Shown here: positions 54,659 to 64,000 of the stretch, piece after piece
How positions within the stretch are numbered: the stretch's first letter is position 1
How the letters are laid out: each line of letters begins with the position of its first letter
From: Microdochium bolleyi
Taxonomy: Eukaryota > Ascomycota > Sordariomycetes > Xylariales > Microdochiaceae
DNA length: 64,000 bases
Direction: 5' to 3'
Assembly: GCA_001566295.1 (NCBI GenBank)
Contig: KQ964258.1
Span: forward strand, 558,001-622,000
The notes under the pieces: generated by a model
Databases searched by the model: none
The model's input: the letters and a program-made list of their open reading frames with translations, nothing else
Told to the model about the DNA's origin: nothing
Made by a program: the position numbers and the translations under genes

Positions 54659-56471
54659 TTCTAATCCTGTTTGGTCCGTTCACCCTCGTCCGGGAATCAG
54701 TGTCCTCCTTTTCTCCTGTTTATTTGTTGTCTCCTAGATCCCGTAGTTCGAATAACCACACAGCACTTGCCTTGTGGCGTTTAGGCTGATATGAGCTCGT
54801 GGTGTGGTTTGCAATGATAAAGAGAACAGGAGCGAGTACTGGTTGTGTTTTATCCAAGGTCAAAATGACAAAGGCACTCGGCTCGATCAACGAAATCCGG
54901 GGTTTACCGCCTCGAGGATTTGTTTGCCGTCTCTTCTCTCCATATGACGGTGCGAATATGTTGGTCTCTTTGTCATGGTTCGTGGTTCCACTGAGTCACG
55001 AGAGGACGAAGCCTGAGGCCGACAATCTGGTGACACACAGCAGAATCACTGTTGCTAGGCTGGTTTCGATTGTCTCTTTGGGTGTGTGGATAGTGGTGTT
55101 CAAGCATTTTACGAATCACTCTGCTCACTGATGAGACTAGTCCTTCATTGGGGTTCTGTGGCAACAGTGTCTGGATCAAAATGTGTTGGTGGGCATCCTC
55201 CTCACCCAGTCGCCACCACTGCGAAAGAGGTGAGACTTGGCATGTGTTGTTCCTGAACCTGGCTGTGGAAACAGCCAGTCTTTGGAGGCAAGCCGGAGTT
55301 TTCACATTGAGAGGAAACGTGGATGAGCAAAGTTTGCCCCTGCGTGTAGCACAAAAAGTATTTGGAGAGGAAATGGGGGAAAAGAAAAAGAAGTGCTTGC
55401 TTTAGACCTGGTTACAGACCGCAGGTGGTGACACAAGTGACTTTCGAAAATAAAAAATACATTTCAATCATTCCCCGGACATTGCGGCCAATCAAGCCCT
55501 CGAATATTTGAAGTGACAAGAGAGCGTTTATCAGTTAGAAGACCAGCACAAACAATCTATTCGTGGTAACAATACAATCATTGAGTCGCTCCTGACGCTC
55601 GCACTCTCGTCATCAACGGAATCCTGACTCACTGCTGCTGTTGTCAGCCATGACGATCCGCTTGCAATGAAATATACAAGACACAGCAGCATCCCTGAGC
55701 CCACCCAATGGCTCACGCCTGGTCTGTGGGAACGTCTTCGGGTAGTCTAAATATCGAACACAGCAGCCGGCATTGGGCAAATGTGCAAGCCTGAAAGGCG
55801 TCCGTGACCCTCCCGGCTGCAAACAGGTGCATTTGGACAAGGTCGCTGCCATGCCGGCACGCAGGCATATCGGAAAGCCACAACTTGACTTGTCACGGGT
55901 ACCGGGCCAGACCAGGGCGCCGCGGGTCATGGGAGACATATCCTCAGTCATGTTTCACCTCGCTTAGATCTTCCTTTCAAGCCTCCAGACGACCGGAGAC
56001 AACAGTTTGCTACAGTGGAGCCTGCGAGCCAACCTTTCACTCGCACATGAAAGCCCACTGAGACAGAACAAAAACACATTGTGATCGTGGGAAGGACCTT
56101 TAGAGGCGGACAAGAGGTACCAGGTCGCACTGCACCGAGCGTGCTTCGGGCAGGCAGGCAGGCACCTCAACAATTCACGTGTAAGGCCAGAAGCCGGGCC
56201 TAACAATGAACAATAGTGTCGGGAAAATCTTCGTACCAACCAGGGAATACCCGTTTGTGACAACGCCACCTACGCCTGGAGAACGCCTGGTTGTACAAAA
56301 ACAAAGAAACTATATCGACAAAATCCACGATGAGGATGTCGACGCCTAGATGCCATGTAGCCTGCGCCGACCTAGTTTCGCAGCAAACTTGCTTTTCCAC
56401 CCGAAAAGGCGGTTGTTCGACCTTGTCATGCCAGTCACCCATGACCACAAGGCACAGGCAGGTTTTTGCCT
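54659..56471. other. Intergenic region, no supported gene
   Basis: About 1.8 kb upstream of the membrane-protein gene and downstream of HIR1. Frames of up to 117 codons have no motifs. An AT-rich segment occurs near 55440-55510. No RNA gene was recognised. Confidence 0.55.
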
Positions 56472-59400
56472 TTAGGGCTCGACAGCCATGGCATCGTCGC
56501 CATCCTTGTCTTTGCCGGCGGCCTTCTTGCTGCTGCCAGCGGCGGCACCAGCAGTCTCATCCTTGCCTTGCTCCCCGCCCTCATCTTCTTCCTCCTCATC
56601 ATCTTCGTCGCTCTCGTCATCATCATCTGGGTCCTCAAGCGTGAGGTCCAGAATCCTGGCATACTGTACCGTGATACGCTGCAGTTCTCTGAACTTGCCT
56701 GTTGTAGGGGATATCCCGTTAGCCATAGGGTCATCGTAACGTGGAGGGAAATTTTAAGGAAACGCGGTGCAAAAGAACTATGCTTACCAAGAATCATCGC
56801 CACCCCCTTCAACAACTCCCTACGGTCCCAGCCACAGACGAACTCGTCCTGACTGAACCAGCCCTTCCTATCGAGCTCAAGCACCTCTTCACCGCCACTG
56901 CCATCACTCTTCGGCCTCAGGATACCGCCCAGCAAACTCGAAAGCAGCTCCTCAACCTTCCCTCTCAGCCCCTCCGCGCCAATACGCTTTGCATACATAA
57001 GCAGGTACAGCCTGAACTCGTCCTTCGCACCCAGCTGCAGCGCGCCCGAGATGCGGTTTTCTAGATGCGCGATGCTGACGGTCGACTCAAAGCCTTCAAA
57101 CCCGTCTTTTGATAGTAAGGTCTTGATGATGCGCTGCAGCGTGTACGCGCGGCCCTTAAGCAAGAACTCGCTCGTCGTGTGCCGCTCGAGGAATGGGATG
57201 ATGCCTGTCGAGACGCTGACCTTTTCTTCGTCGCTGTCGACCTTGGTCTTCTTGGTGTCTGGTAGTTTCGGACCCACAGCCGTAGACTGCAGCGCCGAGA
57301 GCGACGAGTCGTTGCTGTTCCAGTACTGGCTGCCCACGGCCCACCAGGACTCGGAGAGGCGCTGCCACGAGAACATGTTCGGCGCATAGTAGTACCCGTC
57401 GCCATTGGTCAACGTGACAACAATGTGGCCGTTGGAGTTGAGGTGTGCAGAAGTGACACCCGGCGCGGGCATGGCGCCGTGCGGCTGTAGCGAGTTGATT
57501 GCGAGCTCGAGAATGGGGCCCAGCGACACCGGTGGGTGCGGCGACGACAGCGTGTTGATGTTCCAAACATAGCACAGGCCCACGGCAGTAATGCATAGTA
57601 GCCATGAGTCGCGGCACTCGAAGATGACGGGCTGCGACTCGAGGACCATGGCGTTGATAAGCCTCCTGCCCGCGGGGGTCCACGTGTATATGCTGCCATC
57701 CTCGCATGCGGCCGCCCAGAACTTCTTGTTGCCGGTAACAAGGATGACGGCACGCGGCAGATAGTCCTGCCACAAAAGCGTGCCGCGTTTCGTGGCAGTG
57801 ATGTGCGACGGGTCTCTCACCGCGACGGGATTCCGCGCCTCCAGCACGACGTTCTCGGGATAACGCGCCACCGCCGCTTCGTCGATGGTGCCCTCTTGGA
57901 GCACGCCTCGCTCGAGTGAGCGGACAATATGCGATCTGACCTTCGGCACAGCAAGGCGGACCTGTGATATAGATATCGATGGATTCAGGACAGCTGGCCG
58001 CAGGTACTCGGGTGTAGAGACGATGCCGTTCTGGGGCGGCTCCAGGGTTACTGCCTCGAGACCCTCTGCCCCATTTCTGACGATGGGTCGAGGCATCGAC
58101 GAGGGCTTCCTCGGGCCCGTGTCGTCCTCGTCGTCTGCGTCCAGCGCTATGGCCTTGCGCTTGTTGCCAAGCAGCATAGCAGCGAGCCCACCCTCGGGCA
58201 GGCCATCGTATGGCTTGGAAAGGTCCAGTATGCTTTGTGGCGCATCATTCTGTGCGTTCTTCGCCCTTGTCGAGCCAACGAGCTGTGTTTGCGGCAGGGA
58301 TGACTGTCCTGTGCCTGAAGACGAGATGAGCATGGGCGCGACTCTCTTCTTACCGTCCGCGCCAATGGTGACCCTCGACTTCAGCTCGTTCACCCGCTGT
58401 GCCGTCTTGTCTGCCGCTTCCGAGGCTTTCTCTGCCTCTGCGTCTTTCGACTTCTCCTTTGGTGTGGCTGAGCCACTTGCTGGGGTGTCCTTCGGCGTTG
58501 ACGCCTCTCTGGATTTTGTGCCGTTAATTGTCGGGCCGTCCTTGGGTAGTGGCTCGAAGTCACCCATAAGGGCTCCCATCCTCGACTCGACACCCTTGCG
58601 CTCGCCCTCCTTGCTGTGGTCTTCAAGAAGAAGTCCGTCGACATCCTCAGCGATGCCCATGGCTTTTCGAGAGGCCCCGTACTTGGAGAGCGCCCTGTCG
58701 GTCTCTTCCAGATTGGCTACCCATCCTAGCTCTCCGGTCTCAAACTTGGCTACCACGATTGACCCGTCCAGACTAGCTGCAAACAGCGTTTGCCCGTCCG
58801 GAGTCCACGCCAGATCTGATATCGACTTGGCAGCCAAGTCCTGTAAGATGACGACAGGTCTTGACGTGTTGGTGTTCCAGACGCTTAGTGTCTTGTCCTG
58901 ACCGGCCGAGGCTATGACCGTCACCAGGGAAGCCGCAGGAGCGTGGCCATTGGTGGTCCCGTTCTCCGCGGGCTTCTTCGTGTGGAAGAGGCGGGGCGAG
59001 AACATGCAGACCTCCGTCGGACCCTCATGACCAATCAAGTTGATCTCACTATCCCACTGTGACCGCTCGATGATAGCAACGGAGCTCACGGGGCCGTTCA
59101 CGGCGTTGGCGGCAGCGATGTGGTTGCCGTCCGGAGACCACGAGCATCTCCGAAAGTACGTCGTCAGTGGCGAGGACTTGAACGGCGCGCTGATCGTCGT
59201 CTCGAGCTGGAAGTTGTTAGCCATATCGTGCTGAGTGGCGTTGGGCGCGGGCGAAGTGAATCGGAAGATCTTGATTGTTCTGTCGTCGCTGGCTGTCGCA
59301 AAAAACTTGTTGGCAGGATCGAAAGTGATGCCCTTGACGTGGCTCTGGTGGATCGAGAGGACCTTGAGCTTCTCGAACGTGTGGCCGGACCAGACAACGA

Positions 59401-59920
59401 TCTTCGAGTCCAAACCGACAGACACGAGGATCGAGCCGTCGTGTGACCAGCCGAGATCCTGCACATCGTTGTCGTGTCCGATCAGACGCTTCGTGGTCTT
59501 CCAATTCTCGACGGGCGGGGGTTCGTTCGTGCCAAACGTCGCGACAGTTGGGGGCCCGCTCTCTAGCTGGTAGATGCAAATGACCTTATCGTCGGCGCCG
59601 GAGGCGAGGTAGCGGCCGTTAGGGGAGAAGCGGACTGAATGGATGGTGCCGAGATGGTGGCTCATGTGGCAGAGCTGACGCGGTTTCGTGTAGGACGGAT
59701 CGTCGGAGTTGTAGATGGACTCGGTGGACCAGACGCGGACGTGGCCGTCGCCGCCAGCCGTAGCCAGCCTCTTGCCATCGGGCGAAACATGGCAGCTGTA
59801 GACTTCGAAGTCCTTTTGTTCGCCTGTTGGCCAGAGGGGTCAGCATGGTCGCGCCGGAGCACGACGAGACAGGAGCGCATTACCTTTATGGCTCAGCCAT
59901 GAAGGCTTGATTATCCGCAT
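56472..59920 (-). CDS. HIR1: Histone chaperone subunit HIR1 (HIRA family)
   Basis: Exons 59920-59884, 59823-56788 and 56698-56472 (minus) give 1099 residues. The start MRIIKPSWLSHK is characteristic of Hir1/HIRA. Residues 15-370 form a WD40 propeller (FEVYSCHVSPDGKRLATAGG, GTIHSVRFSPNGRYLASG, HDNDVQDLGWSHDG, FDPANKFFATASDDRTIKIF, DLAWTPDGQTLFAASLDG). Near residue 500 a B-domain-like motif (GADGKKRVAPMLIS) matches the Asf1-binding segment of HIRA. The C-terminal half is the Hira domain (TGNKKFWAAACEDGSIYTWT, RDSWLLCITAVGLCYVWNI), ending in an acidic Asp/Glu tail. The protein is the nuclear scaffold of the HIR complex, which deposits H3-H4 independently of replication and represses histone genes. 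The first exon is only 37 nt and the last intron is needed to reach the KFRELQRITVQYARILDL ending. Confidence 0.97.
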
Positions 59921-60559
59921 AGTGGCCGGAGGTGCATGCGAGGCGGCAGTCGCATCTCGCACCTACAGATGTGTCGGTGTTGGGTCGAGGTGGTCTTGCG
60001 CAGGCAGAGGGCAGAGCTCTAGATCATCACCATCGTGGTTACTGGTAATTATGCGACGTGCATAATCGGGGCCGTTGGCAAGCGAGAGCCCAATTAGTCT
60101 GTGCTGCGACACGCGCGCGACGCGGCGTGCTTGGGCGACAGCTCCCGGAGACCCATGTCTTCAATTAAGGGCCTTTTTGGGGGGGGGGGGGGGGGGTTTC
60201 CTCTTCTCCAAGTCTGGTCTGCCGTGCTCCACACGCATGACGACAACTCGCAGGCGGTGCTGTCGCAAGCCTCGCAGCCGTGCGTGCGTGCGTGTCCCTG
60301 CTCGTGACAGAACTATGAGTTGTACTTGATAATTGCCTCTTGACCTCCTGCGTCTGTGACTCCGATTTTACCCATCTAACTTATAGTTAGCCAGCAAATC
60401 GCGCACGCTCTCGTTGACCACGTATTCCCAACTCGTGAGTCCGACCTCGAGACCCGTCCACCGTCGCAGCATCTCTAGAACCAGTACTGACCAACATCGC
60501 AGCAACATTCTAACACACCGCCACGAGCATCACAAGCTCCCAGCACACTCACGTTCAAC
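59921..60559. promoter_or_regulatory. Divergent promoter region between HIR1 and the small CaaX protein
   Basis: A 639-base spacer between divergent genes. It contains an 18-base G tract (60179-60196) and CA-rich leader DNA just before the small gene. No distinct TATA box was identified. Confidence 0.45.
60179..60196. repeat. 18-base poly(G) tract
   Basis: An uninterrupted run of G on the plus strand in the HIR1 / small-gene divergent promoter. It is long for a fungal promoter and prone to slippage or sequencing error, so its length is uncertain. Confidence 0.85.
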
Positions 60560-60724
60560 ATGACCTGCGACGCTACTCACTCGGCCTGCCCTGTGGACCA
60601 AAATGGCCCAGGCAGCGCCGCTTCCTCCACTTTCGAGAACATCGTCAAGCCCGCGGGCCCCAAATCAAAGTGCATCGAGTGCGGCGACTACGAATGCTGC
60701 TGCATTCCTTGCACTGTCATGTAG
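60560..60724 (+). CDS. 54-residue Cys-rich protein with C-terminal CaaX box
   Basis: A short frame from ATG 60560 to TAG 60722-60724 encodes 54 residues with eight cysteines. Two lie near the start (MTCDATHSAC) and six near the end (KCIECGDYECCCIPCTVM). The last four residues, CTVM, form a CaaX box whose terminal Met favours farnesylation, and the preceding CCC could be palmitoylated. This suggests a lipid-anchored peptide on an endomembrane or the plasma membrane. The paired CxxC motifs could alternatively bind metal, so a metallothionein-like role is possible. The start sits in a CA-rich leader (GTTCAACATG). No family is recognised. It lies between the HIR1 start (divergent) and the MED7 end (convergent, 228 bases away). 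Confidence 0.7.
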   Translation: MTCDATHSACPVDQNGPGSAASSTFENIVKPAGPKSKCIECGDYECCCIPCTVM

Positions 60725-60952
60725 ACAATCTGAGCCCTGATGCGGAGAATGGTTCCTCGCCGTGATTCGGCTAGACACGATCTCATTCGTAACGAAGAAA
60801 TGATACATTTGGACTCCCTGAATTCCATGTGCGCCTCGTGAAATGCATCGCCATACCCTTGCGCCGGCAATATTGATGATCGCTTCATAATGACTGCCTC
60901 CCCTGTGTCGATCGGCTCCCGCTGTGTGTTCGTCACCGAAGCCAGGCGATGA

Positions 60953-61814
60953 CTATATTGTTTCCTCCAGCACGCCGCCCCATATCTCATCACTATCTGC
61001 CATCCACGCTGGTTTCTTACTTGCCGTCTTATTCTGAACGTTCATAAGCCTGGGCTCGTCTAACTGTGTCGACTCGTCCTCGACCTTGAGACTACCCAGG
61101 CCTTCGAGCACGCGTTCGACCTTTTCTTTCGCATCGCGGATGGCATTCGTCTCGGCTCGCGTGCGGTCCAGCGTCGCCTGCATCATCGAGATCAAGGACT
61201 CTCGCGCCTGGTGGGGCCGGTACTCGTTAATGAGGTGGTGGAAATTGTAGAACAGGTCGCGGAGATCCAGGATCTTGTCGTTCGCCTATACCAAGCAATG
61301 TGTTAAAAACTTGTCAGTCATGCACTGTCGCCCAGAAGAAAGCCACTATGCACGACAGGCAGAGAAAGCCACGAACCTCGGCAGGATTGATCGACAGCAC
61401 TCCCGTGAGTTCCAAGAAGTTGAGCAGCAGACTCTTCGCCAGCCGCTTCATGACGAGCGCCCTGTCAAAGTGCTTGCCGTCCTGGTCGCGCTCCTCTTGG
61501 TTTGGCACGAGCCTGCGGATCTCGGTGCCGTCGAGCGAGGGCAGCTCGTCCGCGAGCTGGTAGTTTGCGCCGAACACGCGCCACCGTCCGTCCGCGGGCT
61601 CGGCTGGCGGCTGCAGGTTGCGCAGCTCTCGTGGCAGGCCCTCGAGGCGGATGCTCTGGACGGCTGTTGCATCTGTAACGTTGTCGGACTCGGCGCGGTC
61701 GCGGCGCAGCTGCTCGATACGCTCGATGGCGGATGGTGTGAAGTCCTTCCAGAAGAAGGGCGGCGGCGGCCATGTCGAGCGCGACACGGCAGCCTGGTCA
61801 TCGTCGTCGTCCAT
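60953..61814 (-). CDS. MED7: Mediator complex subunit 7
   Basis: Exons 61814-61377 and 61285-60953 (minus) give 256 residues, phase 0. The N-terminus has the MED7 proline-aromatic motif ([14 protein letters not shown]) followed by helical segments ([12 protein letters not shown]). The conserved centre is [27 protein letters not shown], followed across the intron by [30 protein letters not shown], a hallmark of the family and its helix that pairs with MED21. The C-terminus is less conserved ([17 protein letters not shown]). It acts in the middle module of Mediator, bridging activators and RNA polymerase II in the nucleus. The donor GTTCGT is non-optimal but splicing gives an exact family match. 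Confidence 0.97.
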
Positions 61815-62548
61815 GGCGGGAGGTAGGCCTGGTGCGGAGGTTGTCGCCGGGCAGAAGGGAGTCTGGGTGACTTCTCAAATCCTAAAGCGAAGGCATCCAC
61901 ACTCTTGGAGCTGGCCCTGGAGCTATGCCCGTTCCTGGTGTTTAGTGCTTGCGGGTCCTGTTTGACGGTCACGGCAGGCCAGTCCTTGAGCCACTTGGGC
62001 AGCAGTCCCCTGTGCACCTCGCTTGAGCACAAAGAGTGTTGGCGTGAGCGTCTGTAAGCCCAATGATTGCCAGCACTCGCAGACAATTGTATCTCCTCCA
62101 GCATTGAAACTGTTTCGTGTACGGAGGGAACCAGACATTCCCTCAGGTGAGCTGCAGGCACGCCGACCCACCTTCAAGGTACAGTACGTACGGGGACCGA
62201 GTACGCGGGGCAGCGTGCGGCTGCAACCTGGACTGGCGCTGGCGCCCACTGACACGGCTCCTGCCCAGCCAACCACTGGCAGCTTGAGTTCGAAGCTAGT
62301 CCTGCCGTGTAAGCTCCAGGATCGGGACATGGGTGATGACGGGAGTCTCTCCTCGTCCTTCGCTTTTCTCAACCACCCTGCCCGTCTTCTTTCTCCTCGT
62401 GTCTTGCCCTCGGCACTTGCCAGCCTTTGAATAGTCTATCCAACTTCATCCAGCCATCGAAGAACTATCAATTGACTCCAACGCGCGTCCAATTGGTCAC
62501 TACACTCGACCCCGAGGCCCTCCCCTTCCGCGAACCGCAGACGACACA
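61815..62548. promoter_or_regulatory. Divergent promoter region between MED7 and the ZNF830-type gene
   Basis: A 734-base spacer between two divergent nuclear-protein genes, probably carrying both promoters. The last 100 bases are AC-rich leader DNA. No TATA box is seen, as expected for housekeeping genes. Confidence 0.45.
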
Positions 62549-63805
62549 ATGGCCGACGCCCGCGCCCTGCTCCGGGCGCACCGCTCAGAGAACAGAATAC
62601 AACACCCCCAGGCGGCGTACTCGGACGCCGGGAAGCTCCTGTGCAAGCTCTGCCACGAGCACATCAGATCAGAGTCGCTCTGGGACACGCACACGAAGAG
62701 CAGCAACCACCAGACCAAACTCCGAGCGCTGCAGCAACAACAGGCGCAAGCCGAGTCAACAAACGCCTCCAGCGGCAAGCGGAAACTCGACGACGTCAAT
62801 AATGACGACGAAGATATGCAGGATGCCACCACTGCCGCTGAGTCCAGTGACGCCACCGCGCAAATCGCGAAGCGGAGCAAGACCAGTCAAGAGAACAACG
62901 GCACGCAGAGGACGAGGGAGAAAACGATAAGTCCTCCGCTTCCGACGCGGAGGACGTCAAACACACCCATCCAGGGTGTCGAGATCGCGATCCCTTCGCG
63001 GCCCGCGACGCCGCTCGCCAGGTCAGACTCGGCCACGTCGACACCCAACATCGCGATATCGAGCAGCAGGTCACCGCTGATCAGTATCGAGGGTTCCGCG
63101 GCGACAGGATCGAGTACGGCAGGCGCTGCGAAGGGGGGGCCAATAAGTACAGAGGCGCTGCAGCTGCCCTCGCATGGCGTGTCCAGAGCAGCATCCGTCT
63201 CGTCGACAGCCGTACAGCCCCCGACGCCCGCGAACGAGCGAGCTGCGATACCGGGGCCGACGACGAACTCTGCCGCGGCATCCGCAGTCGATGAGTCGGA
63301 GTGGGCTGCCTTCGAGGCCGAGCTTGCGGAAGACGACAAGCCCACCGATACAGCCGCAGCACCCGCTCCCACATCAGCTTACGTCGACGCCACGATCTCA
63401 GCACCCGCGATGACAAAGGCCGAGCTCGACGCTCGGTCACAAGAAGAGATAAACGAGCATCGTAAGCAGCTCCTGGATGCGCAGATCGCCGGGGAGAAGG
63501 AGGATGCGGCGCGCGCGCTCGAGGACGAGTTCGACGAGATGGAGGAACTCGAGGGGCGCGTCAAGAGGCTCAAAGAGAGGAGGGAGCAGCTGCGGAGGGG
63601 CAGCGTGGCGGCGACGGCGGGGAGCAATTCGGACAAACCAATGGGAACGATACCGACAACAGGCGGGTCTGGTGGTGGCAGCAAAGCCGCGATGGCTGCC
63701 GATGGCAAAGAAAATGGAGCCGCGGAGGCTGATGACGATGACGACGAAGAAGATGAAGAGGATGAAGAGGATGACGAATGGGATGGATTCCGTTTCCGTG
63801 CCTGA
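62549..63805 (+). CDS. ZNF830/CCDC16-type zinc finger protein
   Basis: A single exon of 419 codons (418 residues). Near the N-terminus lies one C2H2 finger of the matrin/U1-like type: LCKLCHEHIRSESLWDTHTK with Cys32, Cys35, His48 and His54 (CX2CX12HX5H). A Ser/Thr/Pro/Ala-rich disordered centre follows. The C-terminal third has the conserved ESEWAAFEAEL motif and a long coiled coil (QEEINEHRKQLLDAQIAGEK ... EELEGRVKRLKERREQLRR), closed by an acidic run and the ending EWDGFRFRA typical of the family. Metazoan ZNF830 associates with spliceosomal and DNA-repair factors; in fungi the nuclear role is inferred. About 195 bases of 3' flank follow to the window edge. Confidence 0.94.
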   Translation: MADARALLRAHRSENRIQHPQAAYSDAGKLLCKLCHEHIRSESLWDTHTKSSNHQTKLRALQQQQAQAESTNASSGKRKLDDVNNDDEDMQDATTAAESSDATAQIAKRSKTSQENNGTQRTREKTISPPLPTRRTSNTPIQGVEIAIPSRPATPLARSDSATSTPNIAISSSRSPLISIEGSAATGSSTAGAAKGGPISTEALQLPSHGVSRAASVSSTAVQPPTPANERAAIPGPTTNSAAASAVDESEWAAFEAELAEDDKPTDTAAAPAPTSAYVDATISAPAMTKAELDARSQEEINEHRKQLLDAQIAGEKEDAARALEDEFDEMEELEGRVKRLKERREQLRRGSVAATAGSNSDKPMGTIPTTGGSGGGSKAAMAADGKENGAAEADDDDDEEDEEDEEDDEWDGFRFRA

Positions 63806-64000
63806 GTTCGACAACGAGGGCCAGTGTACATACGACGAATGGCCCGAGTTTCCCGGACGCCGGAGTGGAATTTGCTTCACGCTCGAGGGGGACAGTACTG
63901 AGCGTCGACCGCAACAAAAATTGATGCGTCTGAAGCACCCAGCATTTTCATCTTGTGCACAATCCGTTTTTTGTATACTATATTAATATGTGCTTTAGTC

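Noticed and set aside
54735..54765. Possible tRNA B-box (GTTCGAATAAC)
   Set aside because: No A-box at the right distance and no acceptor stem pairing.
56435..56787. C-terminal continuation of the HIR1 frame through the last intron
   Set aside because: Translation turns into Met/Arg/Lys-rich nonsense, whereas splicing 56788 to 56698 restores the conserved KFRELQRITVQYARILDL ending.

Overview
The window is a stretch of nuclear DNA from a filamentous ascomycete (Pezizomycotina). The evidence is short introns (about 50-90 nt) with GTAAGT-like donors, GC-rich coding DNA, long intergenic spacers, and fungus-specific families: Zn(II)2Cys6 regulator, GT15 and CAP59 mannosyltransferases, chitinase-42-like GH18, hybrid histidine kinase, HIR1, MED7, and DUF3659/LEA proteins. 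I could not fix the class or genus. Twenty protein genes are supported; most were rebuilt exon by exon and their reading frames close exactly. No tRNA, rRNA, CRISPR or intact transposon was seen.

Layout. 0-15 kb: a CAP59-type mannosyltransferase running off the left edge (-), a secreted chitinase (+), a C6 transcription factor (+) and a small DUF6699-like protein (+). 15.7-21.8 kb: three minus-strand genes for a secreted S1/P1 nuclease, fumarylacetoacetase (tyrosine catabolism) and a DUF676 serine-hydrolase-like protein. 23-39 kb: a run of low-complexity, probably disordered proteins. It holds a 1350-residue LEA/DUF3659 protein, an 883-residue DUF3659 protein, and two unrelated proteins ending in nearly the same tail (LDLNLEVEVTLKARIHGD...), with one conserved membrane-anchored protein between them. 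42-55 kb: a GT15 Golgi mannosyltransferase, a GPI-anchored cell-surface protein, a hybrid histidine kinase and a single-pass membrane protein. 56-64 kb: a compact nuclear block of HIR1 (histone chaperone), a 54-residue cysteine-rich protein ending in a CaaX box, MED7 (Mediator) and a ZNF830-type zinc finger protein.

The genes form no metabolic cluster. Themes are the cell surface and secretion (chitinase, nuclease, two mannosyltransferases, GPI protein), signalling and transcription (kinase, C6 factor, HIR1, MED7), and the local gathering of DUF3659/LEA and shared-tail proteins at 23-39 kb. That gathering is the most unusual part of the window. In both shared-tail genes the apparent stop codon lies inside a consensus splice donor, so each may have two C-termini.
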